A stretch of DNA of 64,000 nt from Caulobacter segnis (GCF_023935105.1 NZ_CP096040.1:620001-684000), one strand, 5' to 3'; counted from the stretch's first letter, positions 38,227-49,717 are shown. Notes: generated by a model not told the origin, from the letters alone. Made by a program: numbers and translations.

Positions 38227-38526
38227 TTAGCGCGCGACGACGGCGCCCGACGACGGGTTGGCCGTGTTGTAGGCGCTCAGGGCCGGGTTGTTGATCTTGG
38301 CCACGGCGTCGTTGACCGAGGCGCGGATGCAGGCCGGGTACAGGTAGCCAGCGAGGGCTTCGCCACGGACGTCCTGCCAGCACACGGTCGAGGCGGCCTT
38401 GACGATTTCGGCGCGGACTTCGGCGGCCGACTTGCCGGCCAGCTTCACGCGCATTTCGGCGGCCGAGGCGGGAGCGGCGGCGGCGAGGACGATGGCCGAA
38501 GCGGCCAGAACGATGGAGCGGATCAT
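38227..38526 (-). CDS. Small secreted UrcA-like protein (paralogue 1)
   Basis: This 99-residue protein has a signal peptide (MIRSIVLAASAIVLAAAAPASAAE) and a mature domain with two cysteines (STVCWQDVRG, LYPACIRASVNDAV). Size, signal peptide, AEVRAEIVKAAS and the Cys pair recall UrcA-type proteins of alphaproteobacteria, whose role is unknown. A paralogue with the same plan lies at 38791-39102, and the two share a leader of about 65 bases with a conserved hairpin. Confidence 0.8.
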   Translation of the reverse strand: MIRSIVLAASAIVLAAAAPASAAEMRVKLAGKSAAEVRAEIVKAASTVCWQDVRGEALAGYLYPACIRASVNDAVAKINNPALSAYNTANPSSGAVVAR

Positions 38527-38588
38527 CTCGAAAGTTCCGAAAGGGGGTTGTGATCAACCACCTCCAGACGCGTTCCCCTGACGGTCCT
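38524..38588 (-). promoter_or_regulatory. Conserved leader of UrcA-like gene 1
   Basis: Read on the minus strand, the 60 or so bases before the ATG match those before the paralogue at 38791-39102: CCGTCAG, GGAACGCG, GGAGG, GGTTGA.C..CAACC, CC(T)TTTC, GGA.CT. The GGTTG/CAACC arms form a hairpin next to the ribosome site. The conservation suggests a shared control signal or a recent duplication. Confidence 0.6.
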
Positions 38589-38734
38589 GCTCGGTCTTTT
38601 GCCTGTCGCGCCGTCGGATGTCGATATAGCGACGTTCGTCTGAGTTATCAACGATTATGTTGCGATGCACCCTGAGCTTGAGCGTTGTGGTGTTTCGCGT
38701 GCGTACAATCGTTTGCGGTCTTGAAACAGAATAC

Positions 38735-38771
38735 GAAAAACCCGCGAAACCGAGGTCTCGCGGGCTCTTTT
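38735..38771 (-). terminator. Terminator of UrcA-like gene 2
   Basis: On the minus strand CCCGCGA pairs with TCGCGGG around a GC-rich loop and is followed by TTTTTCG, 20 bases after the stop of the gene at 38791-39102. Confidence 0.8.
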
Positions 38772-38790
38772 CAAGTCATGACGCCGCGGT

Positions 38791-39102
38791 TTAGCGGATG
38801 GCGACGCGCATGAAATAGGTGCTGCGGCTCTGGGCCTTGTTGAAGGCGACCAGTTCGGGGCTCTTGGTGCGCAGCACGGCGTCGCGGGTCACTTCGCGCA
38901 CGCAGTACGGCGCCAGGTCCGAGGCGTTCGGGTTGCCGGCCAGGTCGTCCTGGCACAGTTGCTTGGCCGCCGAGACGATTTCGGCGTGGACTTCGGGCGT
39001 GGCGCGGCCACGGACCTTGACGGTGTATTCAGCGGCGCTGGCCGAGGTGGCGGCGGTGGTGGCCATCAGAGCGGCGATGGCGACAACGAGCAGACGGATC
39101 AT
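38791..39102 (-). CDS. Small secreted UrcA-like protein (paralogue 2)
   Basis: This 103-residue protein has a signal peptide (MIRLLVVAIAALMATTAATSASAAE) followed by YTVKVRGRATPEVHAEIVSAAKQLCQDD and YCVREVTRDAV. It shares the MIR start, the V.V.G/R.(S/T) strand, EI(V)..A(A/S)..(V/L)C and the second Cys with the protein at 38227-38526, so the two are tandem paralogues. The function is unknown. It has its own leader and terminator. Confidence 0.8.
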   Translation of the reverse strand: MIRLLVVAIAALMATTAATSASAAEYTVKVRGRATPEVHAEIVSAAKQLCQDDLAGNPNASDLAPYCVREVTRDAVLRTKSPELVAFNKAQSRSTYFMRVAIR

Positions 39103-39166
39103 GTTGGTAGTCCCGGAAAGGAGGTTGGGTTCAACCGCCTCCCGGCGCGTTCCTCTGACGGCCCCC
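39100..39166 (-). promoter_or_regulatory. Conserved leader of UrcA-like gene 2
   Basis: The leader matches that of paralogue 1 base for base over most of its length (CCGTCAG.GGAACGCG, GGAGG.GGTTGA, CAACC.CCTTTC). The hairpin is stronger here (GGAGG-C-GGTTG pairing with CAACC-TCC) and would cover a purine-rich stretch. Further upstream GGTACC is repeated in tandem at about 39208-39221. Confidence 0.6.
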
Positions 39167-39263
39167 AGGATCTCGCCTCGTCGTCCGTCGCTGACACCGG
39201 TATCTGGTACCGGTACCTATTGCAAGCGCGAAGTAAGATTTTTCCGAAAAAAGATCAATACAA

Positions 39264-40406
39264 TCATATAGTTGGCAATGAAACCGTCTCGTTCGAAACG
39301 AAACGGCTTAGCGCTTGCGAACGTGCTTCTTGGCCGGCTTGGGCGGAAGCGGCGGCGGCGCGGGGGGGCGCGACCCAGTCGAAGGCCAGCAGCAAGGTGC
39401 GCTGGTTCTTGCTGACCGCGCCGTCGTCCGAGATCAGGTAGAGACGCGTGGCGCCGGCTGGCGCGCCGGGCGGTGGGCCCGTCAGGGCCAGGCCCTCGAA
39501 ATTGTCGCGCGGCATGGCGCCGTCGATATGCAGGGCCGCTGTAGTGCGCTGGCGAGCCGCCGGCAGGGTCGGGTCCGAGATGAAGCGCACCGTGGCCCGC
39601 CAGCCGCGGATGGGGTCGTAACCGCGATGCAGGGTGGCGATGGCGGTCCCGGCGAACGGCGCGAAGGCGGTCAGGCCCCAGGTGAAGTCCGGACCCGACT
39701 GTGGGGGCAGCGACCGGCACTCGGACGACAGGCGGCACAGCCACACCTCGCCCTCCTCGCCGCCGACGATGTAGGCGTCGGGGCCGGCGGCCGGATAGGC
39801 CGTGATCGCTTCCATGCCCTCGTTGTCGGGGAAGATGGTGGCGGGCTTGGGCGCGACGGCGGGCCGGCTCCAGGTTCCGTCGGGCTGGACCGCGTAGCGC
39901 CAGATGCGGTGATCGCCTTCGAAGCTGACCAGGCGCTCGCCGTTCGGCAGCACGGCCAGCCCTTCGGCGTCGGCGTGCGACTTGCCCTGCAGCGGCTGGC
40001 CGTCCAGGCCCGGCAGCGGACGCAGCTTGGTCTCGGTCAGGCCGATCAGCTTGCCGCCGGCGTCCAGCTGCAGCCGGGCCTCGAAGATGTCGCCCTCGTC
40101 GCTGATCGCCGTCAGCCGGCCGTCGGCGTTCACCGAAAGGTCCGACAGGCCATGCAGGCGCGAGGTGTTCGTGCTGGTCAGCACCAGGCCGCCGGCATAG
40201 GTGAAGCCGCCGCCAGCGTCGATCTTGGCCGGGTTGGCGGCGTCCAGCGGCACGGGCGTGGTGATGACGGTGATCTCGGGCCCGGCCTTGACCGGCGCGG
40301 GCGGGGCGGCGACCACGGGCGGCGGCCGGCGCGGCGTGCACTGGGTGGCGAAGCCTCCGGCGCCGCCGACCAGGCCCAGGACGAGCGCCGTGCGAAGACC
40401 GATCAC
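39264..40406 (-). CDS. Lipoprotein-like protein with esterase-like phytase domain (3' frameshift)
   Basis: The frame encodes 380 residues with a membrane-lipoprotein-like start ([20 protein letters not shown], Cys near residue 22) and the six-bladed propeller of the 'esterase-like activity of phytase' family ([56 protein letters not shown]). GTG 40406 overlaps the cobT stop (GTGA), so the genes are coupled. At 39362-39368 a run of seven G (plus strand) puts the end out of frame. With one base fewer the protein would end in [13 protein letters not shown] at 39308, a natural-looking Lys/Arg tail, instead of the present odd tail. Confidence 0.88.
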   Translation of the reverse strand: MIGLRTALVLGLVGGAGGFATQCTPRRPPPVVAAPPAPVKAGPEITVITTPVPLDAANPAKIDAGGGFTYAGGLVLTSTNTSRLHGLSDLSVNADGRLTAISDEGDIFEARLQLDAGGKLIGLTETKLRPLPGLDGQPLQGKSHADAEGLAVLPNGERLVSFEGDHRIWRYAVQPDGTWSRPAVAPKPATIFPDNEGMEAITAYPAAGPDAYIVGGEEGEVWLCRLSSECRSLPPQSGPDFTWGLTAFAPFAGTAIATLHRGYDPIRGWRATVRFISDPTLPAARQRTTAALHIDGAMPRDNFEGLALTGPPPGAPAGATRLYLISDDGAVSKNQRTLLLAFDWVAPPRAAAASAQAGQEARSQALSRFVSNETVSLPTI

Positions 40407-42328
40407 GCCGGGACCTTGCCGGCTTTCGCGACCTGCGGCGTGACCACCGGCAGCGGGGCCAGCAGGCCGCGCGTGCGGGCGATCTGGCGCGGCTCTTCTT
40501 CGAACAGAGCCGCCAGCTGTTCGACCAGCACCCCGCCCAATTGCTCGACGTCGACGATGGTGACGGCGCGGCGGTAGTAGCGGGTGACGTCGTGGCCGAT
40601 GCCGATGGCGATCAGCTCGACGGGGCTCTTGCCCTCGATCTCGGCGATGACCTGGCGCAAGTGGCGCTCCAGATAGTGACCCGAATTGACGCTCAGGGTG
40701 CTGTCGTCCACCGGCGCGCCGTCCGAGATCACCATCAGAATACGGCGGGCTTCGGGCCGGCCGATCAGGCGCTGGTGCGCCCACATCAGGGCTTCGCCGT
40801 CGATGTTCTCTTTCAAGAGGCCCTCGCGCATCATCAGGCCCAGGTTCTTGCGAGCCCGGCGCCAGGGACTGTCGGCGGCCTTGTAGATGATGTGGCGCAG
40901 GTCGTTCAGGCGGCCCGGCGCGGCGGGCTTGCCCTGCTTGATCCACTCGTCGCGGCTGGTCCCGCCCTTCCAGGCGCGGGTGGTGAAGCCCAGGACCTCG
41001 GTCTTGACGCCGCAGCGCTCCAGGGTGCGGGCCAGGATGTCGGCGCAGATCGCCGCCACCATGATCGGCCGCCCGCGCATCGAGCCGGAGTTGTCGATCA
41101 AGAGAGTCACGACCGTGTCGCGGAACTCCTGGTCTTCTTCCTGCTTGAACGACAGCGGCGCGGTCGGGTCGATGATCACCCGCGTCAGGCGGGCGACGTC
41201 CAGCATCCCCTCCTCGAGATCGAAGGTCCAGGCGCGGTTCTGCTGGGCCAGCAGGCGGCGCTGCAGCTTGTTGGCCAGGCGCGAGACGACGCTGGAAAGC
41301 GCGCTCAGCTGCTGATCCAGATAGGCGCGCAGGCGCGTCAGTTCCTCGGCGTCGCACAGGTCCTCGGCCGGGACGATCTCGTCGTGGGCGGTGGTGAAGA
41401 TCTTGTACAGCGGCTCGGCGCCGGCCGAGGGGCCGGTGTCGGGACGGGCAGGCTTGGCGCCGTCGCCCATTTCGGGCTGTTCGTCGCTCTCCTCGGGCTC
41501 GCCCTCCTGGTCCGACTGGACCATCTCCTCGTCGCCGGCTTCGGTCTCGCGGTCCGAGGCTTCGCTTTCCTGCGGCGAGGAACCCTCGGGCTGCTCGCCT
41601 TCGCCCTCGCCCTGATCCTCGTCTGAGTTTTCGGTGGGGGCGTCGTCCTCGCCGTCATCCTCGTCGGCGCTTTCGGTCGCCTCGGACATCTCCTCGCCCA
41701 GGTCCAGGTCGCGGAGAATCTCGCGGGTCACGCGGGCGAAGGCGGCCTGGTCGTCGATGGCGGCGGCCAGGCGGTCCAGGTCCTTGCCGGCCCGGGCCTC
41801 GATGTCGTTGCGCAGGATGTCGACCAGGGCCTTGGCCCCGTCCGGCGGCGGATCGCCGGTCAGGCGCTCCCGGACCATCAGGCCCAGGATCTCGGCCATC
41901 GGCGCCGACTGGCGGTCGGTGGCGACCGCGCGGGTCAGGCCCTGCTTCTCCAGCCGGGCCTCGAGGGCGGCGGTCAGGTTGGCGCGAACACCGCCCAAGG
42001 CGTTGGACCCGATGGCTTCCAGCCGCGCCTGCTCGATCGACTCGAACGCCGCCTGGCCGTCGGGCGAGGCCGGGCGGGCGCGCGCGTGAGCCATCGGATC
42101 GTGGTGAGCCAGGCGCAAGGCCATCTGGTCGGCCAGGCCGCGGATGCGGGCGGCCTCCTTGCCGGACAGGTCGCGCGGCGGATGCGGCAGCACCGCCCGC
42201 TTACCCAGCAGCTGCGGACCATCGCCCGAGAACACGACCTCCAGGTCCGGTGTCTCGGCGAGCGAGCGCGCAGCGTGCGCCAGGGCGCGCTTGAAGGGTT
42301 CGGTGGGGCTTTCGGGCTTGGAGGCCAT
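40403..42328 (-). CDS. cobT: Aerobic cobaltochelatase subunit CobT
   Basis: This 641-residue protein is the large VWA-type subunit of the CobNST chelatase that inserts cobalt into hydrogenobyrinic acid diamide in aerobic B12 synthesis. The N-terminal half is the CobT region, then comes a highly acidic linker ([20 protein letters not shown] and onward, ~230-310), and the C-terminal VWA domain has the MIDAS motif [14 protein letters not shown]. In other alphaproteobacteria cobS is often adjacent; it is not seen here. Its stop overlaps the downstream phytase-like gene by four bases. Confidence 0.96.
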   Translation of the reverse strand: MASKPESPTEPFKRALAHAARSLAETPDLEVVFSGDGPQLLGKRAVLPHPPRDLSGKEAARIRGLADQMALRLAHHDPMAHARARPASPDGQAAFESIEQARLEAIGSNALGGVRANLTAALEARLEKQGLTRAVATDRQSAPMAEILGLMVRERLTGDPPPDGAKALVDILRNDIEARAGKDLDRLAAAIDDQAAFARVTREILRDLDLGEEMSEATESADEDDGEDDAPTENSDEDQGEGEGEQPEGSSPQESEASDRETEAGDEEMVQSDQEGEPEESDEQPEMGDGAKPARPDTGPSAGAEPLYKIFTTAHDEIVPAEDLCDAEELTRLRAYLDQQLSALSSVVSRLANKLQRRLLAQQNRAWTFDLEEGMLDVARLTRVIIDPTAPLSFKQEEDQEFRDTVVTLLIDNSGSMRGRPIMVAAICADILARTLERCGVKTEVLGFTTRAWKGGTSRDEWIKQGKPAAPGRLNDLRHIIYKAADSPWRRARKNLGLMMREGLLKENIDGEALMWAHQRLIGRPEARRILMVISDGAPVDDSTLSVNSGHYLERHLRQVIAEIEGKSPVELIAIGIGHDVTRYYRRAVTIVDVEQLGGVLVEQLAALFEEEPRQIARTRGLLAPLPVVTPQVAKAGKVPA

Positions 42329-42438
42329 GGTCTTCGAGTTAACGGCCTCAGGCGGTGAAAACAAGGAACGGCGTGCGCGGACGAGGCGTTGATTTTCCGA
42401 ATAGCGCCGCTCCCGCGCGCCCTCCGAAGGAAACGTCA

Positions 42439-42621
42439 ATGCTCAAGTGGGCCATCATCCTCGCCATCGTCGCCCTGATCGCCGGGGCGCTGGGCTTCAC
42501 CGGCGTCGCCGGCGCGGCGGCCGGCATCGCCAAGATCCTGTTCTTCCTGTTCCTGGTCGGCTTCGTCATCGTGATGCTGCTGGGGGCGACCGTGTTCAAG
42601 GCGGCGGCCGGCCCGAAATAG
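42439..42621 (+). CDS. Small membrane protein, DUF1328
   Basis: This 60-residue protein ([20 protein letters not shown]) consists of two transmembrane helices with a [20 protein letters not shown] centre, the DUF1328 pattern found in many proteobacteria and often linked to stress conditions. The ribosome site GAAGGAAA lies before the ATG. It is divergent from cobT. Confidence 0.92.
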   Translation: MLKWAIILAIVALIAGALGFTGVAGAAAGIAKILFFLFLVGFVIVMLLGATVFKAAAGPK

Positions 42622-42703
42622 GCCGCCGCGCGCCTTGCGCGGGCCGGAGCGGACGTCGACCCCGCCGCCGGCATTCGATGACGCTAGGACTCGTGGGTGA
42701 GTC

Positions 42704-43864
42704 CTAGCGTCCCGCGTAGGCCTTGGCCTGCCGGTCGACCAGGGCGACCAGGTCGCCCATCTCCAGGTTCACGTCGATCAGGTGCAGGCCCCAGTCCTTC
42801 AGGACGTTGCCGGCCACCACGATGTCGCCTGAGATCTCGTCGGTCCGCGGATCGGCTGGATCGGCGTTCACCTTGACCGACAGATAGGTGAAGTCCCCGT
42901 CGGCGACACAGCGCGCCGAGACCAGGCCCGGCAGGCTCACGAACGGCGTCGACACGGTCAGGCCCTTGGCGAACGGTTTGGGCTCGCCGCTGGACAGAAA
43001 GGCCTTGCTGCTCAGATAGGCGTGGACCGGCGCGTCCTCGGTCGAGGCCTTGCCGGCCAGCAGGGCCGCCGGATTGACGCAGCCGGCGCGGCGACCTTCG
43101 GCGTCGGTCTTGCCAAAGCGGCTGTTGGCCGGCGGCGGCGAGGTTTCGCGGAACGAGACATAGGTGACCAGGCAACCGGCCTGGTCGGCCTTCACGCACA
43201 GGGGGATCGAGCCGAACTTGCCGGCCGCGTCGACCGGCGTGGTCATGCCCAGGATGTAGGCCGAGATCAGATTGGCCTGGGCCAGCTTGCCGTCGACCTC
43301 GTTCTTCAGGAGGTCGAGCAGCATGCGCGAGCCCTGGCTGTGGCCGATCAGAACCACGCCCCGGCCCTTGTTCTCGTTGGCCAGGTACCAGCGCCAGGCG
43401 TCGCGCACGTCGCCATAGGCCAGGACGCCGTTGCCCGGCGAAGGCTGGCCCATCATCACCGCGCGCAGGGCCGCCAGGGTCACCTGGCGGTACATCGGGG
43501 CGAACACCCGGCACTGGGACGCGAAACGGGCCAGCTGCTGCTCGACCACCCGCCGCTCGGCTTCGTCGATGACCATGTCGCTGTTGCCGCCCGGATCTGT
43601 CGAGACGGTCGGATAGACATAGAAGCAGTCGTAGTTGGGCGCGGCGGCGGCCTTGAACGTCTCGACCGAGGTCTTGCCGTCGGCCTGGACGATGGTGGTG
43701 GTCTGGTCGACCACGCAGGCGTCCTTGCGACCCGGCAGGCACAGCCAGGTCTCGGTCTTGCCGTAGTCGTTGGGCTCGACCGAGGCGGCGGGCGCTTGGG
43801 CGCAGGCCGCGTTCGCCAGGGCCAGGCCGATCGTCAGCCCCAGGGTCGCCAGAAGTTGCGCCAT
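42704..43864 (-). CDS. Secreted DUF3089 alpha/beta-hydrolase-like protein
   Basis: This 386-residue protein has a signal peptide (LLATLGLTIGLALANAACAQ). The DUF3089 signature is clear: CFYVYPTVSTDPGGNSDM, RVFAPMYRQVTLAALRA and the nucleophile elbow VVLIGHSQGSRMLLDLL. It is probably a periplasmic or outer-membrane serine hydrolase; substrate unknown. ATG 43864 and the GTG one codon upstream both suit the GGGGAG ribosome site. Confidence 0.88.
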   Translation of the reverse strand: MAQLLATLGLTIGLALANAACAQAPAASVEPNDYGKTETWLCLPGRKDACVVDQTTTIVQADGKTSVETFKAAAAPNYDCFYVYPTVSTDPGGNSDMVIDEAERRVVEQQLARFASQCRVFAPMYRQVTLAALRAVMMGQPSPGNGVLAYGDVRDAWRWYLANENKGRGVVLIGHSQGSRMLLDLLKNEVDGKLAQANLISAYILGMTTPVDAAGKFGSIPLCVKADQAGCLVTYVSFRETSPPPANSRFGKTDAEGRRAGCVNPAALLAGKASTEDAPVHAYLSSKAFLSSGEPKPFAKGLTVSTPFVSLPGLVSARCVADGDFTYLSVKVNADPADPRTDEISGDIVVAGNVLKDWGLHLIDVNLEMGDLVALVDRQAKAYAGR

Positions 43865-43940
43865 CACGTGATCTCCCCACCGATCTCAAACGACCGTTTT
43901 GCCGGGAGCATGGCCACAAAGACCGCCGGTCGCCAAGGGC

Positions 43941-44264
43941 CTATAGCGACAGCCAGCGACGCGGGTTCTTGTCGCCCAGGGCCCGGGCCTCGCCGGGCTT
44001 GAGGCCCAGCTCGCGCATGCGATAGGCGACGATCTCGCGCAGCGCCTCGACGGGCTCCTTGCCGGCCACGGGGCTGGAGGCGACGGCGCCGGCGTTCATC
44101 GCCAGGTCGACGGCCGCCCATTCGGCCTGGGCCCGGTCGGCCTTGCCGACGGCGAAGTAGTGGCGGACGGGCGCGCGCTCGCCTGGGACCTCGACCATGA
44201 CGCCGATGACCCAGCCTTGAACGATCAGATCGGCGTCGGGACGCTGGCGGAACATGGGCCGCAT
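43941..44264 (-). CDS. Conserved hypothetical protein
   Basis: This 107-residue soluble protein (MRPMFRQRPDADLIVQGWVI) has a beta-rich first half (DLIVQGWVIGVMVEVPGERAPVRHYFAVGKAD) and a helical second half (EWAAVDLAMNAG, EPVEALREIVAYRMRELGL). I do not recognise the family. A second ATG three codons in is an alternative start. It follows the small membrane gene at 44294 on the same strand by 29 bases. Confidence 0.65.
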   Translation of the reverse strand: MRPMFRQRPDADLIVQGWVIGVMVEVPGERAPVRHYFAVGKADRAQAEWAAVDLAMNAGAVASSPVAGKEPVEALREIVAYRMRELGLKPGEARALGDKNPRRWLSL

Positions 44265-44293
44265 GTAGCCGTCCGCGCCGTCCCGCGAAAGGG

Positions 44294-44431
44294 TCAGCCG
44301 ATCAGCTGGAAGCCGACCTGGCTGAGCAGGCCCAGCACCAGCCAGACCGACAGACCCAGGACGACGAGACTCAGGGATGTCCGCGGGGCGCGTTTACGAC
44401 GCGGGGCGGGGTACTCACGCACGAACGACAT
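44294..44431 (-). CDS. Very small membrane protein (45 residues)
   Basis: The frame reads MSFVREYPAPRRKRAPRTSL, then one transmembrane helix (SLVVLGLSVWLVLGLLSQVG) and a short tail, FQLIG. GGAGG stands five bases before the ATG. A basic N-terminus followed by a single helix fits a small inner-membrane protein. No family is known to me. It is too short for many gene finders. Confidence 0.6.
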   Translation of the reverse strand: MSFVREYPAPRRKRAPRTSLSLVVLGLSVWLVLGLLSQVGFQLIG

Positions 44432-44544
44432 AACAGCCTCCATGCCTGCAAGGCTGCATCCTAACGCCCATGGTCCCGCTTGGATGCTTGGGTCGGTTCA
44501 CTTTGGCGCGATTTCGCTGAAATGGCGGTGGATGGACGGTGGAC

Positions 44545-44577
44545 AGAAAAAGGGCGGAGCCTCGCGGCCCCGCCCTC
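44545..44577 (-). terminator. groESL terminator
   Basis: On the minus strand GGGCGGGGCC pairs with GGCTCCGCCC around GCGA and runs into TTTTTCTG, 28 bases after the groEL stop. Confidence 0.85.
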
Positions 44578-44604
44578 GTTCGTTTCAGCGACTTTATGGA
44601 TTTC

Positions 44605-46308
<1,704 letters not shown>

Positions 46309-46599
46309 TTAGCCCTCGACCACGCCCAGGACGTCGCTTTCCTTCATGATCAGCAGGTCTTGACCGTCGACCTTCACTTCCGTGCCCGACCACTTGCCGA
46401 ACAGGATGCGGTCGCCAGCCTTGACGTCCAGGGCGACGACGTCGCCCTTGTCGTTACGCGCGCCGGGGCCGACGGCGACGACTTCGCCTTCCTGCGGCTT
46501 TTCCTTGGCGGTGTCGGGGATGATGATCCCGCCCTTGGTCTTGGTTTCTTCTTCGACGCGCTTCACGAGGACGCGGTCGCCCAGGGGACGAAACTTCAT
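46309..46599 (-). CDS. groES: Co-chaperonin GroES
   Basis: This 96-residue co-chaperonin ([20 protein letters not shown]) has the mobile loop [20 protein letters not shown] and caps the GroEL ring. It is the first gene of the groESL operon, with a CIRCE operator and promoter upstream. Confidence 0.99.
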   Translation of the reverse strand: MKFRPLGDRVLVKRVEEETKTKGGIIIPDTAKEKPQEGEVVAVGPGARNDKGDVVALDVKAGDRILFGKWSGTEVKVDGQDLLIMKESDVLGVVEG

Positions 46600-46659
46600 T
46601 GTGGTTCTCCGTCGGAACGGTTTGTGTAAAGGCTTCGCTGGTCCGGGGGAGCGGTGCTG

Positions 46660-46686
46660 TTAGCAGTCGCTCCCATCGAGTGCCAA
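46660..46686 (-). promoter_or_regulatory. CIRCE operator (HrcA site) of groESL
   Basis: On the minus strand TTGGCACTC, nine bases, then GACTGCTAA differs from the CIRCE consensus (TTAGCACTC-N9-GAGTGCTAA) at one position in each arm. It lies 61 bases before the groES ATG and just downstream of the -10 box, so HrcA bound here would block groESL transcription. Confidence 0.88.
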
Positions 46687-46697
46687 CGTCGGTGGGT

Positions 46698-46726
46698 GAG
46701 TTAGGCAGCCCCCTTCGAGGAGTCAA
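46698..46726 (-). promoter_or_regulatory. groESL promoter
   Basis: On the minus strand TTGACT and TAACTC are 17 bases apart, followed closely by the CIRCE element. The CTTGAC at the -35 would also suit the heat-shock sigma factor (CTTG consensus), so the promoter may be used by both. Confidence 0.6.
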
Positions 46727-46775
46727 GGACGCCAAAGGCGAACTTTTTTTGGCGCGTGAGCGCGGGAGGCTTTCG

Positions 46776-47186
46776 ATGATCGACCATATGGGCGTGACGG
46801 TGCGTGATCTCCAGGCGGCCAAGGCGTTTTATGACGCCGCGTTCGCGCCGCTGGGGATCTGCGTGGTGATGAGCGTCACCGCCGAGGAGACCGGCGGCTC
46901 GGCCCACTATGGCTACGGCGCCACCGCGGATCGGCGCGACATCCAGGCCGGCAAGCCCAGCCTGTGGATCACCGAAGGCGGGACCGCGACGGGTCCGATG
47001 CACCTGGCGCTGGTCGCCGCCGACCGCGCCCAGGTGGACGGCTTCCACGCCGCGGCCCTGGCGGCGGGCGGGACCGACAACGGCGCGCCCGGCGTGCGGC
47101 CTCATTATCATCCCAATTACTATGCCGCCTTCGTGCTTGACCCGGACGGACGAAACGTCGAGGCCGTCTGTCACAAGCCCGCCTGA
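46776..47186 (+). CDS. VOC-family (glyoxalase-like) protein
   Basis: This 136-residue protein has the vicinal-oxygen-chelate fold: MIDHMGVTVRDLQAAKAFYDAAFAP at the start and YYAAFVLDPDGRNVEAVCH at the end, with His and Glu residues in the metal-binding positions. Proteins of this type bind a metal and act in detoxification or isomerisation; the substrate is unknown. It closely resembles the VOC protein at 51912-52322. GGGAGG precedes the ATG. Confidence 0.9.
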   Translation: MIDHMGVTVRDLQAAKAFYDAAFAPLGICVVMSVTAEETGGSAHYGYGATADRRDIQAGKPSLWITEGGTATGPMHLALVAADRAQVDGFHAAALAAGGTDNGAPGVRPHYHPNYYAAFVLDPDGRNVEAVCHKPA

Positions 47187-47217
47187 GGCCATCCCCCACG
47201 CGCCCCGAGGAGACCCG

Positions 47218-47646
47218 ATGTCCAGCTATGTCCTGTCGCTGCTCCTGGCGGTCCTGGCCTGCATCATCGGCGGCACGCTGGGCGGCATGATCCTGGCGCG
47301 GCCGCAGGTGATGCTGGAGCTGGCGGGCCTGGCCGACGAGGCCAATTCCAAGCCGAAGCTGTTCGCCGAGGGCCGCGCGATGGGCGGGGTGCTGATCGCC
47401 TCGCACGGGATCGCGGCGCTGTATCTCGGCTATCAGCCCCGCATCGGGGCGGCCATGGCTCTGGTCCTGGCCGTCGCCTGGCTGGGCGCGGCGGCGGGGC
47501 GGGCGCTGTCGGCGGCGCTGGACAAGGACGCGGGACGCTTCAACGCCGGCTCGATGGTGTTCAACGCCCTGATCGGCGTCACGCTCAGCCTGCCGTTCTT
47601 CAACATCGGCCGCGTCGTGCTGCGGGGCGTCAGCGGCCTGGCCTGA
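47218..47646 (+). CDS. DUF4345-type membrane protein
   Basis: This 142-residue protein has four predicted transmembrane helices (MSSYVLSLLLAVLACIIGGT, MGGVLIASHGIAALYLG, AAMALVLAVAWLGAAAGRAL, NALIGVTLSLPFF) and an FAEGRAMGGVL segment typical of DUF4345. The function is unknown. It follows the VOC gene by 31 bases. Its last 17 bases overlap the end of the convergent methyltransferase gene. Confidence 0.8.
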   Translation: MSSYVLSLLLAVLACIIGGTLGGMILARPQVMLELAGLADEANSKPKLFAEGRAMGGVLIASHGIAALYLGYQPRIGAAMALVLAVAWLGAAAGRALSAALDKDAGRFNAGSMVFNALIGVTLSLPFFNIGRVVLRGVSGLA

Positions 47647-48151
47647 CCCCTTCGTGGGCCAACAGCCAGCGCTTGCGCTCGATTCCGCCGCCATAGCCGG
47701 TCAGCGACCCGTCCATGCCGATCACCCGGTGGCAGGGCGCGACGAGGCTCAAGGGGTTCGAGCCATTGGCGTGGCCGGCGGCGCGGATGGCGGCCGGACG
47801 GCCGGCGCGACGGGCCAGTTCCGAATAGGTGATGGTCTGGCCTGCGGGGATCTGGGTCAGCGCCGTCCACACCGCGTTCTGGAAGGTCGTGCCGTTGGTC
47901 GCCCAGGCCAGGGACGACAGGGCCTCGAACCGGCCCTCGAAATAGGCGGCCAAGGCGGCGCGCGTCACGGCGGGGGCCGGACCCGTATCGGGGCGTAGCG
48001 GGCCGTAGTGGGTCTTCAGCAGCCGATCCAGGCGGTGCTCGTGATCATGGAAGTCGACGGCCCGTAGCAGGCCGGCCTCGTCGGTGACGATCAGCAACTC
48101 GCCGATCGGCGAGGGCTGGCGATCCAGGAACAGGCGGGCGGGACGACTCAT
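47630..48151 (-). CDS. Second methylated-DNA-protein-cysteine methyltransferase
   Basis: This 173-residue protein has the same fold as the protein at 33458-34033 but is clearly different in sequence. It shows TTFQNAVWTALTQIPAGQTITYSELA and LVAPCHRVIGMDGSLTGYGGG, with the acceptor Cys at 140. The usual residue before PCHR is Ile or Val; here it is Ala. It should repair O6-alkylguanine. Confidence 0.93.
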   Translation of the reverse strand: MSRPARLFLDRQPSPIGELLIVTDEAGLLRAVDFHDHEHRLDRLLKTHYGPLRPDTGPAPAVTRAALAAYFEGRFEALSSLAWATNGTTFQNAVWTALTQIPAGQTITYSELARRAGRPAAIRAAGHANGSNPLSLVAPCHRVIGMDGSLTGYGGGIERKRWLLAHEGVRPGR

Positions 48152-48220
48152 CGGGCGATTGTCGCCGGGACGGGCGAGAGTGTCCGCCCGGAAGTTGCTC
48201 TCGCGCCAATAGCCTCGCTT

Positions 48221-48338
48221 CCCCGGCGAAAGCCGGGGCCCAGATCGAACCCATGGGATTTGCGGGTCAGACCTGGGCGGACACTCGGATCATCTCCAGT
48301 CGCTCAGGCGGAACCTGGGCCCCGGCTTTCGCCGGGGA
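48221..48338. repeat. REP-like doublet: two inverted GAAA-loop hairpins
   Basis: Two copies of the same unit face each other: CCCCGGC-GAAA-GCCGGGG then CCCAG at 48221-48243, and its reverse complement at 48315-48338, about 70 bases apart. Each unit is a 7-bp GC stem closed by a GAAA tetraloop. Such inverted pairs of short palindromes behave as REPIN-type elements in many genomes. The doublet lies in the convergent-side gap upstream of the methyltransferase and downstream of the acyl-CoA dehydrogenase. Confidence 0.8.
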
Positions 48339-48367
48339 GACGTAGTTTCGAGGCGTTACGTGGAAGC

Positions 48368-49672
<1,305 letters not shown>

Positions 49673-49701
49673 GGCCGTTCCCTCTACCCGCTCTCTTTGA
49701 G

Positions 49702-49717
49702 TCAAACAGTTGTTTGA
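49702..49717. promoter_or_regulatory. Operator-like inverted repeat upstream of the acyl-CoA dehydrogenase
   Basis: TCAAACA, GT, TGTTTGA is a perfect 7-bp inverted repeat 30 bases before the dehydrogenase ATG. It fits the CAAAC-N4-GTTTG pattern bound by TetR-type fatty-acid regulators such as PsrA. The regulator is not in the window. Confidence 0.5.
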
